Assembly (NCBI RefSeq): GCF_000718165.1
Contig: NZ_JOEY01000030.1
Span: 70,264-134,263 of the forward strand
Reading direction: 5' to 3'
DNA from: Streptomyces fulvoviolaceus
GTDB lineage: Bacteria; Actinomycetota; Actinomycetes; Streptomycetales; Streptomycetaceae
DNA length: 64,000 bases
In this document: piece by piece, positions 1 through 9,259 of the stretch
How the letters are laid out: every line of letters begins with the position of its first letter
Position numbering within the stretch: position 1 is the first letter of the stretch
Translations under genes and position numbers: made by a program
The notes under the pieces: model-generated
What the model was told of the DNA's origin: nothing
Seen by the model: the letters and a program-made list of their open reading frames with translations, nothing else
Database searches by the model: none

Positions 1-17
1 CCGGCCCTGGCAAGGAA

Positions 18-38
18 TTATTTCCTGACAGGAAATAA
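18..38. promoter_or_regulatory. Perfect AT-rich 21-bp palindrome
   Basis: Arms TTATTTCCTG and CAGGAAATAA are exact reverse complements around a single A. The site is far more AT-rich than its surroundings, as operators for dimeric regulators often are in this kind of genome. No intact gene follows it inside the window (the next 700 bases hold gene remnants), so its target may lie to the left of the window. Function is inferred. Confidence 0.5.
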
Positions 39-245
39 CGAGGAATATTGGCGTGGTTTACGACGGGACTTGGTGCCCCAGCCGGAACCGTGACCGTCAC
101 CTCACGGGGCAGCCTGCGCCCGCGGACTGAGGGATGAGAGGCCTCCGCCGGACCGCTTCCATCCGCTCACGTGCTTCGCCTGCGACGCCACAGTGAAAAT
201 AGGTGTCAACTTCCCAATCTGTGAAGGGCGCTGCGGTGACCCCGT

Positions 246-327
246 CGATGAGATCGAGTTGGTGCTGGACGTCGAGGTGGTTGGTGGGTTCGTCGAGGAG
301 GAGTTCGCGGGGATCCCGAGCAAGGGT
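246..327 (-). pseudogene. Fragment of an ABC transporter ATPase
   Basis: The minus strand encodes LLLDEPTNHLDVQHQLDLI, the Walker B / D-loop of an ABC ATPase, preceded by LARDPRE. No Walker A, signature motif or rest of the domain is present on either side. The fragment is most like siderophore/cobalamin-type importer ATPases. It directly abuts the quinone-reductase remnant on the other strand, so two unrelated genes have been joined by deletion. Confidence 0.6.
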
Positions 328-330
328 TCC

Positions 331-701
331 GGCGAACTCGGCGCGAGTCTCGGTATCCCCGGCATCACCGCCCACCGCGTCGTGTTCGCGGACGGTCCCG
401 TCGACGGTCGGCTCGTCCTCGTACGCGGTGTCCTCGGTGGCATCGGCTCCCCAGGAGCCCAGCTCAGCCGCTGGGGCGGCGCCACCGTGATCGGTACCGT
501 CCGCCGCGGCGGCGACCTGGACCACGTCGACCCGGCCATCGTCTCCCGCGCCGAGGCCCTGACACCGATGACCCGGTGGCGGCGATCCTCGGCAACGCGG
601 TCACCGCACTCGACGCCGTCATCGCCGCCTGCGGAACCCACGGCGCCCGTACCCAACTCCCTTTCTGGCCCCTGCTGTTCAACAACGTCACCGTGCTTCT
701 A
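331..701 (+). pseudogene. Frameshifted fragment of a zinc-type alcohol dehydrogenase / NADPH:quinone reductase
   Basis: One frame reads GELGASLGIPGITAHRVVFA and then GAQLSRWGGATVIGTVRR, the start of the nucleotide-binding half of a medium-chain quinone reductase. Near base 560 the similarity moves to another frame (DTDDPVAAILGNAV) and continues to PFWPLLFNNVTVLL, a typical C-terminal region of the family. N-terminus and extreme C-terminus are missing. It is a remnant, not a working gene. Confidence 0.65.
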
Positions 702-776
702 CAGTCGGTCCCACAGGGCTCAGAGAGCGCGGAAAACCGCGCGCTCGGCGCCTCTCCCCGCCGGTCGGCGTAGACA

Positions 777-1709
777 TCAAGCCCCGTGGTGGCCTCGCGC
801 CGAGAGAATTGGCGTGCGTTCGGGGCGCGTTGGAGCGGGTACCGATGTCGGGGTGGCAGGTTGCCGGGTGGTGTGGTGGCGGCGCCAGCCGGCACGGGCC
901 TGGGGCAGGTAGCGGGCGTCGTGCGGGAGGAGGGCCGCCAGGAGGCGTATCAGCCGGCGGAAGACCGCGAAGAGCGCGGCGTCGCGTGTGGTCCACGTCA
1001 GGCACATGCGGTCCCGGATGACGGGGGGCAGAGTTGCGGCGGCTACCCAGACCTCAAGGCGGCCGAGCCGGCGGCCGACCGGCCGCCAGAGGCGGTCCGG
1101 CAGCCAGCGCAGTGGGGACGGGCTGTCGACCAACAGGGAACGGATGGCCTCCGCGCCTGCTTCCACATGCGTGAGGTCCCCGTCGACGACACGGTTCAGG
1201 TAGGCGCTGAACTCGGTCCAGTCCTTGGGGACTTCACGCAGTCCCATGCCGTAGCGGCGGAACCATCCCAGCGCCTCCGCGTACAACTCGAACTTCTCGA
1301 CGGCGGTCAGAGGTCGGCCGAAGAACTGCGCGGACACAACCTGGCTGTGGATGAATGTGGCATGGGCCCACACGAACGGTGCTGGGTTGAGGGCGTGGAA
1401 GGGTTGGCCGTTGCCGTCAGTGCCTCGGATGCCGGTGTGGTAGTCGCGCACGGTGTGCGCGACGGTCTCGGCGTCGGCACCGTAGACGCTGGCGAGGATG
1501 GGGTCGGACGAGCGGAGCAGCCGGTTCCACGGGTCCTTGAACGCCACGGATTGATGGATGAGAGCCGACCCGATGGCGGGGTGCATCGCCTGGAGCAGGC
1601 CGGTGTGGCCCAGTAGCAGCAGGCTGCGTACGTCGCCGAGGAGCCGCCAGGTGTGGCTGCCAGGGCCAGGTGCTGTGGGTGGGGTTGGCTGGGAGGCGGC
1701 GGTGTTCAT
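777..1709 (-). CDS. MpaB-family (DUF2236) oxygenase
   Basis: A 310-residue protein of the oxygenase MpaB / DUF2236 family. Known relatives are fungal MpaB, which oxidatively cleaves a prenyl side chain, and the heme protein Lcp, which cleaves polyisoprene. Seen here: LLLLGHTGLLQAMHPAIGSA at residues 30-48, FVWAHATFIHS at about 112-122 with two histidines, and FRRYGMGLREVPKDW at about 150-165. There is no signal peptide, so it should be cytoplasmic. Its ATG overlaps the stop of the upstream bifunctional beta-oxidation gene (ATGA), so it is translationally coupled as the last gene of that operon. Inferred role: oxidation of an unsaturated or isoprenoid lipid feeding the operon's beta-oxidation enzymes. 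Substrate and heme binding are not visible from sequence. Confidence 0.75.
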   Translation of the reverse strand: MNTAASQPTPPTAPGPGSHTWRLLGDVRSLLLLGHTGLLQAMHPAIGSALIHQSVAFKDPWNRLLRSSDPILASVYGADAETVAHTVRDYHTGIRGTDGNGQPFHALNPAPFVWAHATFIHSQVVSAQFFGRPLTAVEKFELYAEALGWFRRYGMGLREVPKDWTEFSAYLNRVVDGDLTHVEAGAEAIRSLLVDSPSPLRWLPDRLWRPVGRRLGRLEVWVAAATLPPVIRDRMCLTWTTRDAALFAVFRRLIRLLAALLPHDARYLPQARAGWRRHHTTRQPATPTSVPAPTRPERTPILSARGHHGA

Positions 1710-3907
1710 TGCAGGCTCCCGTTGGTGCGTGCGAGGTCCAGCAGAGATGCCGGGGGCAGGAAGCGGTCCCCGTAGGCACGGGCGAGCTCGGTGGCGCGGG
1801 CCACGAAGCCGGGGACACCGCTGGCGTACTGGTTGATGTACTGCACGACACCGCCGGTCCAGGCGGGGAAGCCGATGCCGAGGATGGAGCCGACGTTGGC
1901 TTCGGCGACGGAGCGGAGTACGCCTTCGTCCAGGCAACGGACGGTGTCGAGGGCCTCGGCGAAGAGCATGCGTTCGCTCAGGTCGTTGAGCGGGGGCCGG
2001 GTGCACGCGGGTTCGAAGGCCTCGTCCAGTCCGGGCCAAAGGCGGGTGCGGCGTCCGTCCGTGTAGTCGTAGAAACCGGCACCGCCGGAGCGGCCGGTGC
2101 GTCCGTACTGGTCGATGAGGCGGTCGATGACCTCTTCGGCCGGGTGCTCGACCCAGGTTCCGCCCGTCTCTTCGACGCCGCGCCGCGTCTCGACGCGTAT
2201 CTTGCGGGGCAGCGTGAGCGTCAGTTCATCCATGAGCGCCAAGGCTCCGACCGGGTAGCCGGCCTGGGTGGCGGCCTGTTCGACCGACGCCGCGGGGATG
2301 CCCTCGCCGACCATCGCGACGGCCTCGTCCAGGAAACGGCCGATGACCCGGCTGGTGAAGAACCCACGGCTGTCGTTGACGACGATGGGTGTCTTGCGGA
2401 TCTGCTGCGCGAAGTCGATCGCGCGGGCCAGGGCGGTGTCGCTGGTCTTGTCTCCCACGACGATCTCGAGGAGCGGCATCCTGTCCACCGGTGAGAAGAA
2501 GTGCAGTCCGATGAAGTCCTCGGCCCGGCGCACTCCTTCCGCGAGGAGCGTGATGGGCAGGGTGGAGGTGTTGGATCCGAGCAAGGCGTTCGGAGCGACG
2601 ATCTGCTCGACCTCCGCGAAGACGGCCTTCTTCAGCTCCGGGCTCTCGAAGACTGCCTCGACGACGAGGTCCGCGCCTGCGAGGTCGGCGGCATCGGCTG
2701 TGGGGGTGATCCGGGCCAGTAGCGCGTCGGCCTTCTCCTGCGTGGTCCGGCCCTTTTCGAGGGCTTTGGCCATCAGCCGCTCGGAGTAGGCCTTGCCGGA
2801 GGCGGCTGCCTCCGGTGTCACGTCCTTGAGGACGACGTCGATGCCGGCGCGGGCACAGGCGTAGGCGATGCCGGCGCCCATCATGCCGGCGCCGATGACG
2901 GCGGCCTTGCGAACGGTCGCCCGTGGGACGTCCTGGGGACGGTTGACGCCCTTGGCGATGGCCTGTGTGTCGAAGAAGAGGGCCTTGATCATGTTCGCGG
3001 AGGTCTGGCCGCACACCAGGTCGGTGCAGTACCGCGTCTCGATCGCGAAGGCTGAGACGAGGTCCACCTGAGCGCCTTCGACGGCGGCGGCCAGGATGTG
3101 TTTGGGCGCGGGCATCGGCGCGCCCTTGAGCTGCTTCCGCAGCGTGGCCGGGAAGGCGGGCAGGTTTGCCGCGAAGGAGGCCTGGGCCGGGGTTCCACCA
3201 GGGATGCGGAACCCGGGGCGGTCCCACGGTTGTGCCGCGTCCGGGTTCTGCTCGATCCATGCCTTCGCACGAGTGAGGAGTTCCTCGGGCGACGCGGCGA
3301 TCTCGTCGACGAGGCCGAGCCGGAGCGCGTCGGCGGGTGCGTGGCGCGTACCCGTCAGCAGCACCTGCTGCAACGCTGCGGTGATACCGAGCATGCGAAC
3401 GGTGCGGGTGACGCCACCGGCTCCCGGCAGCAGGCCGAGCGTCACCTCCGGCAGTCCCACGGACGTACCGGGAGCGTCGAGGGCGATCCGGTGGTGGCAG
3501 GCCAGGGCGATCTCGAAGCCTCCGCCGAGGGCGGCGCCGTTGATCGCGGCGACGACCGGTTTGCCCAGCGTCTCCAGGCGCCGCATCAGTGCCTTGCAGT
3601 GGTCCAGGAGGCCGGCGATCCTCGCGGCGTCGGCGCGGGTCGCGGCCATGAGCATGGCCAGATCCCCGCCGGCGAAGAACGTCGGCTTCGCCGATGCCAC
3701 GATCACGCCGGTGATGCGCTCGCGTTCGTCTTCCAGCCAGTCGACCGCGGTCCCGAACGAGCGGACGAACGCCTCGTTCATGGTGTTCGCGCTCTGGCCG
3801 GGGTCGTCGAGGGTCAGGACGGCGACCCCGTCGGCATCGATCCGGCGGTGGATCGTGTCGGGCAGGGCCGTGGATGCGGTCGTGGAGGAAGGTGTCGGCT
3901 CAGTCAT
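1706..3907 (-). CDS. Bifunctional enoyl-CoA hydratase / 3-hydroxyacyl-CoA dehydrogenase (FadB/FadJ type)
   Basis: A 733-residue fusion catalysing two consecutive beta-oxidation steps: hydration of 2-enoyl-CoA and NAD-dependent oxidation of 3-hydroxyacyl-CoA. The N-terminal crotonase domain keeps both catalytic glutamates (E132 in GGGFEIALACHH, E154 in GLPEVTLGLLPGAGG). The dehydrogenase half has the Rossmann motif VIGAGMMGAGIAYACARAG near residue 330, then GLHFFSPVDRMPLLEIV and VVNDSRGFFTSRV. ATG 3907 was chosen because AAGGGA precedes it; an in-frame start nine codons upstream has no such site. It follows the thiolase gene after 116 bases and overlaps the MpaB gene. Confidence 0.93.
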   Translation of the reverse strand: MTEPTPSSTTASTALPDTIHRRIDADGVAVLTLDDPGQSANTMNEAFVRSFGTAVDWLEDERERITGVIVASAKPTFFAGGDLAMLMAATRADAARIAGLLDHCKALMRRLETLGKPVVAAINGAALGGGFEIALACHHRIALDAPGTSVGLPEVTLGLLPGAGGVTRTVRMLGITAALQQVLLTGTRHAPADALRLGLVDEIAASPEELLTRAKAWIEQNPDAAQPWDRPGFRIPGGTPAQASFAANLPAFPATLRKQLKGAPMPAPKHILAAAVEGAQVDLVSAFAIETRYCTDLVCGQTSANMIKALFFDTQAIAKGVNRPQDVPRATVRKAAVIGAGMMGAGIAYACARAGIDVVLKDVTPEAAASGKAYSERLMAKALEKGRTTQEKADALLARITPTADAADLAGADLVVEAVFESPELKKAVFAEVEQIVAPNALLGSNTSTLPITLLAEGVRRAEDFIGLHFFSPVDRMPLLEIVVGDKTSDTALARAIDFAQQIRKTPIVVNDSRGFFTSRVIGRFLDEAVAMVGEGIPAASVEQAATQAGYPVGALALMDELTLTLPRKIRVETRRGVEETGGTWVEHPAEEVIDRLIDQYGRTGRSGGAGFYDYTDGRRTRLWPGLDEAFEPACTRPPLNDLSERMLFAEALDTVRCLDEGVLRSVAEANVGSILGIGFPAWTGGVVQYINQYASGVPGFVARATELARAYGDRFLPPASLLDLARTNGSLQ

Positions 3908-4023
3908 CGGGGTCCCTTGGTGTGGCGGACCCATTCCGGGTCCTCGGTCTGCTCGGTGATATGGGCCGCGCGTTGGGGCGGCATGCCGGAGGGGGCTGGT
4001 ACGACGGAGCGGCGTCAGAGGCG

Positions 4024-5238
4024 TCAGAGGCGTTCGATGACGGTGGCGACGCCCATCCCCCCGCCCACGCAGAGCGTCACCAGCGCCCGTTGCTCACCGC
4101 GCCGCTCCAGCTCGTCCACGACCGTGCCGATGAGCATGGCGCCGGTGGCGCCCAGCGGGTGGCCCATCGCGATGGCTCCGCCGTTGACGTTGACCTTCTC
4201 CAGGGGCAGCTTCAGGTCGCGTACGTATTTGAGGACGACGGCGGCGAACGCCTCGTTGATCTCGAACAGGTCGATGTCGTCGACGGTCAGCCCCGCGGTG
4301 GCCAGCACCTTGCGGGTGGCAGGTGTCGGACCGGTCAGCATGATCGTCGAGTCGGCCCCGCTGATCGCGGTCGCGACGATCCGGGCCCGTGGCTGGAGGC
4401 CGAGTTCGGCACCGACGCTTTCGTCGCCGATGAGGACGAGGGAGGCCCCGTCGACGATGCCTGATGAGTTCCCGGGGGTGTGGACGTGGTCGATCCGCTC
4501 GACCCAGTGGTACTTCTGCAGCGCGACGGCGTCGAACCCGGCCGCCTCGCCCGCTGTGGCGAACGACGGCCGCAAGGTGCCGAGGCGTTCCGGCGTGGTG
4601 TCGGGGCGCAGGTGCTCGTCACGGTCGAGGACCAGCAGGCCGTTGCGGTCCCGGACGGGCACCACGGACCGGTCGAACAGGCCGCCCAGCCATGCCTTGG
4701 CGGCGCGTTCCTGGGACTGCGCGGCGTACCCGTCGACGTCGTCGCGGGTGAATCCCTCGATGGTGGCGATGAGGTCGGCACTGACGCCCTGGGGCACGAA
4801 GTGCGTGTCGTAGTTCGTCTCGGGGTCCATCGCCCACGCTCCGCCGTCGGAGCTCATCGGCACCCGGGACATCGACTCGACGCCGCCGGCGATCACCAGG
4901 CGTTCCCAGCCGGAACGTACCTTCTGCGCGGCGAGGTTGACCGCTTCAAGGCCGCTGGCGCAGAAGCGGTTGAGCTGCACGCCGCCGGTGTGGTCCGGCA
5001 GTCCGGCCGCCAGTGCCGCAGTCTTGGCGATGTCGGATCCCTGGTCGCCGACGGGGGTGACCACACCCAGGACCACATCCTCGATGAACTCGGGGTCAAG
5101 GCCGGGGTTGCGTTCGCGCAGGGCGTCGATGAGGCCGACGACGAGCGACACGGGCTTGACCGTGTGGAGGGAGCCGTCGGCCTTGCCGCGCCCGCGTGGG
5201 GTGCGGACGGCGTCGTAGATGAAAGCGTCAGCGGTCAC
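4024..5238 (-). CDS. Thiolase (acetyl-CoA C-acyltransferase)
   Basis: A 404-residue degradative thiolase, thiolytically cleaving 3-ketoacyl-CoA into acetyl- or propionyl-CoA plus a shortened acyl-CoA. The nucleophilic cysteine lies in [12 protein letters not shown], the active-site His in [15 protein letters not shown] and the second Cys in [16 protein letters not shown]. The start is GTG with GAGGAA six bases upstream. It sits between the acyl-CoA dehydrogenase and the FadB-type gene in one minus-strand operon, together giving a full beta-oxidation spiral. Confidence 0.93.
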   Translation of the reverse strand: MTADAFIYDAVRTPRGRGKADGSLHTVKPVSLVVGLIDALRERNPGLDPEFIEDVVLGVVTPVGDQGSDIAKTAALAAGLPDHTGGVQLNRFCASGLEAVNLAAQKVRSGWERLVIAGGVESMSRVPMSSDGGAWAMDPETNYDTHFVPQGVSADLIATIEGFTRDDVDGYAAQSQERAAKAWLGGLFDRSVVPVRDRNGLLVLDRDEHLRPDTTPERLGTLRPSFATAGEAAGFDAVALQKYHWVERIDHVHTPGNSSGIVDGASLVLIGDESVGAELGLQPRARIVATAISGADSTIMLTGPTPATRKVLATAGLTVDDIDLFEINEAFAAVVLKYVRDLKLPLEKVNVNGGAIAMGHPLGATGAMLIGTVVDELERRGEQRALVTLCVGGGMGVATVIERL

Positions 5239-5292
5239 AGGTGTTCCTCTCGAGGTGCTGAGCGACCGAGCAGGAGCAGGTGCGGGCCCGCG

Positions 5293-6465
5293 TCACAGGC
5301 TGCGGGCGATGAGGTCCTTCATGACCTCGTTGGCACCGGCGTAGATCTTCTGGATCCGGCTGTCGACGAACATCCGGGCGATGGGGTATTCGGTCATGTA
5401 GCCGTAGCCGCCGAACAGTTGCAGGCAGGAGTCGACGACGCGGCACTGCTGCTCGGACGTCCAGGACTTGGCCATCGCGGCGGTCGTGGCATCGAGTTCG
5501 CCGCGGACGTGCCGGGCGACGCAGGCGTCGACGAAGGCGCGGGCGACGGCGACGGTGGTGGCGGCCTCGGCGAGGGTGAACCGGGTGCTCTGCAGGTCGA
5601 AGAGGGTGCCACCGAAAGCCTGGCGCTGCTTGGTGTAGGCCACCGTCGCCTCGACCGCGGCCTCCATCATTCCCATCGCGGCCGTGGCCACGATGAGTCT
5701 CTCGTGCGGTAGTTGCCGCATGAGCTGGGCAAAGCCACTTCCCGGGGTACCTCCCAGCAGATTCCGGGCGGGCACGCGCAGGCCGTCGAAGAACAACTCG
5801 GCGGTGTCCTGGCCCTTCTGCCCGATCTTCTTCAGAACCTGACCGCGCCGGAACCCGGCAGGGCCGTCGTCGACCTCGGCGACGAGCAGCGAGATCCCGC
5901 GGGCGCCTGCGCCCGGATCCGTGACGGCGGCGATGATGAGGAGATCGCAGGTGGCGCCGTTGGAGATGAACGTCTTCGCTCCCGTGACGACGTACTCGTC
6001 GCCGTCACGGACGGCACGGGTGCGGATGTTCTTGAGGTCGGAGCCGGTGGCGGGTTCCGTCATGGCGATCGCACCGATCCACTCACCGCTGGCCAGTTTG
6101 GGAATCCAGGCCAGGCGCTGTTCGTGTGTGGCGTAGTGCAGGAGGTAGTGCGGGACGATCCCGGTGTCCACGCCGAGTTGCAGGGCGCTCTCGCCCGCCC
6201 GGGTCTGCTCCTCGAACAGCACGGCCTCGTGCTCGAAGGTTCCTCCCCCGCCGCCGTACTCGGTGGGAACCGACATACACAGCAGGCCGAGTTCGCCGGC
6301 ACGTCGGTACATCTCCCGGTCGGGGCGGCCCTGTTGTTCGAAGCGCTCCTCGTGCGGCATGACGACTGTCTCGAAGAACGTACGCGCCAGGGCGCGGAGA
6401 TCCGCGAGTTCGGCACGGTCCGCATGCCCGGCAACGGGCCGAGGGGGCGTCTGGGGCATTGCCAT
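5293..6465 (-). CDS. Acyl-CoA dehydrogenase
   Basis: About 390 residues. This is an FAD enzyme for the first dehydrogenation of beta-oxidation. Motifs: IAMTEPATGSDLKNI (FAD/substrate loop), FISNGATCDLLIIAAV, KKIGQKGQDTAELFFDG, LFGGYGYMTEYPIARMFVDS and the C-terminal IYAGANEVMKDLI carrying the usual catalytic glutamate. The start at 6465 was preferred because GGGAG lies eight bases upstream; ATGs or alternatives at 6480 and 6510 are possible. It is the first gene of the operon, about 100 bases downstream of the palindrome at 6559-6579. Confidence 0.92.
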   Translation of the reverse strand: MAMPQTPPRPVAGHADRAELADLRALARTFFETVVMPHEERFEQQGRPDREMYRRAGELGLLCMSVPTEYGGGGGTFEHEAVLFEEQTRAGESALQLGVDTGIVPHYLLHYATHEQRLAWIPKLASGEWIGAIAMTEPATGSDLKNIRTRAVRDGDEYVVTGAKTFISNGATCDLLIIAAVTDPGAGARGISLLVAEVDDGPAGFRRGQVLKKIGQKGQDTAELFFDGLRVPARNLLGGTPGSGFAQLMRQLPHERLIVATAAMGMMEAAVEATVAYTKQRQAFGGTLFDLQSTRFTLAEAATTVAVARAFVDACVARHVRGELDATTAAMAKSWTSEQQCRVVDSCLQLFGGYGYMTEYPIARMFVDSRIQKIYAGANEVMKDLIARSL

Positions 6466-6558
6466 ACCCGTAACTCCCATGTGTGTGGTGGTTATGTGAC
6501 GACGCGTCAATACCCCTTCCGGACATCGTTCCGCGGTCGACAGCAGTACCGTCCAGCA

Positions 6559-6579
6559 CTATTGGCGCACTGTCAATAG
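6559..6579. promoter_or_regulatory. 21-bp operator copy A
   Basis: Half-sites CTATTGGCG and TGTCAATAG with CAC between them. It lies between the divergent acyl-CoA dehydrogenase and hydratase-like genes. The same architecture recurs at 6592, 9239, 12158 and 12201. Likely bound by a TetR-family dimer, probably the one encoded at 9672-10301 (inference). Confidence 0.75.
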
Positions 6580-6591
6580 AGTGGGACAGCA

Positions 6592-6612
6592 TTATTGTCT
6601 GGTCGCCAATAG
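6592..6612. promoter_or_regulatory. 21-bp operator copy B
   Basis: Half-sites TTATTGTCT and CGCCAATAG with GGT between them. Its centre is 33 bp (about three helical turns) from copy A. It sits directly in front of the hydratase-like gene, so it would cover that promoter. Confidence 0.7.
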
Positions 6613-6631
6613 GATGATTAACCTGCCGTCC

Positions 6632-7513
6632 ATGACTCCAGAGCCGAGCCCGTCCCACAGATGCCACTCCTCGTCCGACGACGACGCGGAATCGTCCACA
6701 CCCGGTATCGCCGACGTCGGCGAACGCGTCCTGACCGCGCTGTCCGACGGCGTCCTCACCGTCGAACTGGCCTCGCCCGAACGCCTCAACGCCATCGACC
6801 TCGCCACGGCGCGGGCGCGGCGTGCAGCCGCGCGCGGCGCCCACGATTCCGGTGTGCGCTGCGTTCTGCTCACCTCGCAGGACCCGGACTTCTGCGTGGG
6901 CGGCGACGCCCGAACATTCGCTGCGGCAACGGATCCGGCCGCTACGGTGCGTGCCGTGGCCCGCGCCTTCCACGAAGCCGTATGGCTGCTGGCCACCGCG
7001 CCCGCCCCGCTCGTCACGGCCGTGCAGGGCTGGTCGGCGGGCGCCGGGATGGCACTCGGGCTACGCGCCGACGTCGTGGTCGGGGCGGCGGGCGCCCGAT
7101 GGCGTTCGGCCTATACGGGGATCGGGCTGTCACCCGACGGCGGGCTCACCGAGTTGCTGCCACGCGTGCTCGGGCCCAGCCGAGCGGCCGAACTCATCCT
7201 CACCAACCGCGTGATCGACGCCCCGCAGGCACTGGAATGGGGACTCGTGGGCCGAATCGCAACCGACTCGGACTGCCGGGCCGAGGCGGCGGACGTGGCC
7301 CGGGAACTGGCACACGGCAGCGCGACGGCACATGTGACAGTGCGGCGGCTGCTCGGCCGGGGAAGGCTGGAGGAGTTGCGCGCTGCGCTGGATGCGGAGG
7401 AGCGTTCCATCGCCGAGTGCGCGGGGTCGGCGGACGGGCTGGAAGGCATACGTTCATTCGCCGCCCGCAGTGTGCCCGCGTTCACGGGCGCTCAGGCGCA
7501 TCGGGCCGGATGA
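6632..7513 (+). CDS. Enoyl-CoA hydratase/isomerase-like protein
   Basis: About 293 residues, crotonase fold: FCVGGDARTFA, then GWSAGAGMALGLRADVVVGA, then GIGLSPDGGLTELLPR. The two glutamates needed for classical hydratase activity are replaced (Met at the first site, the SPDGG region at the second), a pattern shared with enoyl-CoA isomerases such as PaaG. It may shift double bonds rather than add water (inference). The N-terminal 45 residues are low-complexity and unlike the family. The start is uncertain: ATG 6632 is listed, but ATG 6614, immediately after operator B and possibly leaderless, also fits. Divergent from the beta-oxidation operon. Confidence 0.8.
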   Translation: MTPEPSPSHRCHSSSDDDAESSTPGIADVGERVLTALSDGVLTVELASPERLNAIDLATARARRAAARGAHDSGVRCVLLTSQDPDFCVGGDARTFAAATDPAATVRAVARAFHEAVWLLATAPAPLVTAVQGWSAGAGMALGLRADVVVGAAGARWRSAYTGIGLSPDGGLTELLPRVLGPSRAAELILTNRVIDAPQALEWGLVGRIATDSDCRAEAADVARELAHGSATAHVTVRRLLGRGRLEELRAALDAEERSIAECAGSADGLEGIRSFAARSVPAFTGAQAHRAG

Positions 7514-7528
7514 CCGTGTCTCACGGTT

Positions 7529-7560
7529 CCGTCGCGCCCGACGTCTGACGGACGCGACGG
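7529..7560. terminator. Hairpin between convergent genes
   Basis: Arms CCGTCGCG and CGCGACGG, exact 8-bp complements with a 16-base loop, between the convergent hydratase-like and monooxygenase genes. No T-tract, as is usual for GC-rich actinomycete terminators. Confidence 0.45.
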
Positions 7561-7600
7561 AGACCTGCCTTCCTACAGACGGCGTGTTCCGGGCCGGCCG

Positions 7601-9115
7601 CTACGAGGCCGCAGCGCCCGCGCGTCGGCGAGGCTTCGCCGCGGGTGCGGGCGCCGAGCGGTTCACGGGCGCGGTGACGAGGTAGTCCGCCGGGTCCAGA
7701 CGCGCTGTGCGGCGGCGGTACTCCCCCGCCATGCCGGGCCAGTTGGTCACGGTCCGACCGCCGCTGGTGCGGTACCAGCTCTCACAGCCGCTCCACACCA
7801 TGCCTCCCAGGCGCGTCTGCAGTTCCCGGTCGAAGTCGCCCTCAACCTCTTCGCGTACCTCCAGCGTTCCCCCTCGCATGGCGGACAGCAGGCGTACGGC
7901 CTGCACGATGTAGCGGGCCTGAGCCTCGTGGAAGTAAACGACGGACGTGCTTCCCGTGTTGGTGTTGGGTCCGTAGACGAGGAAGAGGTTAGGGAAGTCC
8001 GGCACCGTCATGCCGAGGTAGGCGTGGGCGCCGTCTTTCCAGTACTCGGCCAGCTGTGTCCCGCCGCGGCCGGTCACCGTCATCGGGACGAGGAATTCGG
8101 TGGCCGCGAATCCCGTGCCGAAGACAAGCACGTCGGCGAGGTGTTCGACGCCGTCGGCGGTGACGATGCCGGACGGTGTGACGCGTTCGACTGGGTCGGT
8201 GACGACGTCCACGGTGCTGCGCTCCAACGCCGGATACCAGCGGCTGGTGAACAACACCCGCTTGCAGCCCATGTCGTAATCAGGTGTCACCTTCTCCCGC
8301 AGGGCGCGGTCGCGAACCTGCAGGCGTCGCTGGCCCGTCGAGACTGCCGTGAACAGCGCGCCCGCGATCGAGTTGCCGGTGACCGCGAGGCTCATCGCCG
8401 AGGTGACGGCCCACGTCGCCGCGCGGCCGGCCTTCAGGGTGGCCGGGACAGCGCGGCCGACCAGCCGCTTGACGGACCCGTAGCGGCGGTTGGGCTTGGG
8501 CAGCGTCCAAGGGGCCGATCGCTGGAAGACAGTGACCTGGGCGGCCCGTTCGGCGATCGCGGGAACGATCTGGATGGCACTGGCGCCCGTTCCGACGACC
8601 GCCACCCGGCGGCCGTCCAGATCCACGGTCTCGTCCCACTCCGCGGAGTGGAAACTCGCGCCGCCGAACGACCCGAGGCCGTCGATCTGCGGCGTGACAG
8701 GTCGTGCCAACTGACCCACGGCGCTGACCAGCACGTCACATTCGAGACGGTCGCCCGAGGCGGTTTCGACCGACCACGTCTGGGTGTCCTCGTCGAACGT
8801 CGCCGCCGTCACTTCGGTGCGCAGCCGGAGGTGCGGCCGCAGTCCAAACCGCTCGACGATGTCTTCCAAGTAGCTCTGGATCTCGGCCCGGGGCGGGAAC
8901 CGGCACGACCAGTCGGGGTTGAGTGCGAACGAGAACGAGTACAGGACAGCCGGGATGTCGCAGGCGCAGTCGGGATAGTCGTTGTCGCGCCAGACACCTC
9001 CGACGCGGTCTCCCTTGTCGAGCACGGTGAGATGCTCGACGCCGGCCTGCAACAGGCCGATGCCTACGGCGATTCCGCCGAAGCCTGCGCCAATGACGAT
9101 GACACGTGGGGACAT
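7601..9115 (-). CDS. Baeyer-Villiger-type flavin monooxygenase
   Basis: A 504-residue FAD/NADPH monooxygenase that inserts oxygen next to a ketone carbonyl to give an ester or lactone. Seen: N-terminal FAD motif VIVIGAGFGGIAVGIGLLQA, the Baeyer-Villiger fingerprint FGGASFHSAEW (FxGxxxHxxxW) between the two Rossmann folds, and the NADPH motif VAVVGTGASAIQIVP. ATG 9115 has AGGGAGG six bases upstream; a longer reading frame to 9202 lacks a site. It is transcribed alone, with a 21-bp operator 134 bp upstream, so it belongs with the flanking beta-oxidation and GMC genes. The C-terminal tail is basic and alanine-rich and probably disordered. Confidence 0.9.
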   Translation of the reverse strand: MSPRVIVIGAGFGGIAVGIGLLQAGVEHLTVLDKGDRVGGVWRDNDYPDCACDIPAVLYSFSFALNPDWSCRFPPRAEIQSYLEDIVERFGLRPHLRLRTEVTAATFDEDTQTWSVETASGDRLECDVLVSAVGQLARPVTPQIDGLGSFGGASFHSAEWDETVDLDGRRVAVVGTGASAIQIVPAIAERAAQVTVFQRSAPWTLPKPNRRYGSVKRLVGRAVPATLKAGRAATWAVTSAMSLAVTGNSIAGALFTAVSTGQRRLQVRDRALREKVTPDYDMGCKRVLFTSRWYPALERSTVDVVTDPVERVTPSGIVTADGVEHLADVLVFGTGFAATEFLVPMTVTGRGGTQLAEYWKDGAHAYLGMTVPDFPNLFLVYGPNTNTGSTSVVYFHEAQARYIVQAVRLLSAMRGGTLEVREEVEGDFDRELQTRLGGMVWSGCESWYRTSGGRTVTNWPGMAGEYRRRTARLDPADYLVTAPVNRSAPAPAAKPRRRAGAAAS

Positions 9116-9238
9116 TGAGAGCCTCCCTGGGGCTGAGGATTGTCTGCCGGCGGCCGGGGGCGGCCGCTTCGCGCGCCGGAGGGTTGCGGAGATGTTCGGC
9201 AAGGGCCGCGCGAGCAGGATGTGGCGGAACCTAGCACA

Positions 9239-9259
9239 CTATTGACGGGTCGCCAATAG
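9239..9259. promoter_or_regulatory. 21-bp operator copy C
   Basis: Half-sites CTATTGACG and CGCCAATAG with GGT between. The two halves are inverted repeats at eight of nine positions, the most symmetric copy of the set. Upstream of the Baeyer-Villiger monooxygenase gene. Confidence 0.78.

Noticed and set aside
193..228. Start resembling an LLM-class F420-dependent oxidoreductase (MKIGVNFP)
   Set aside because: Only eight residues fit, and the frame then runs into antisense of the ABC fragment and the quinone-reductase remnant.
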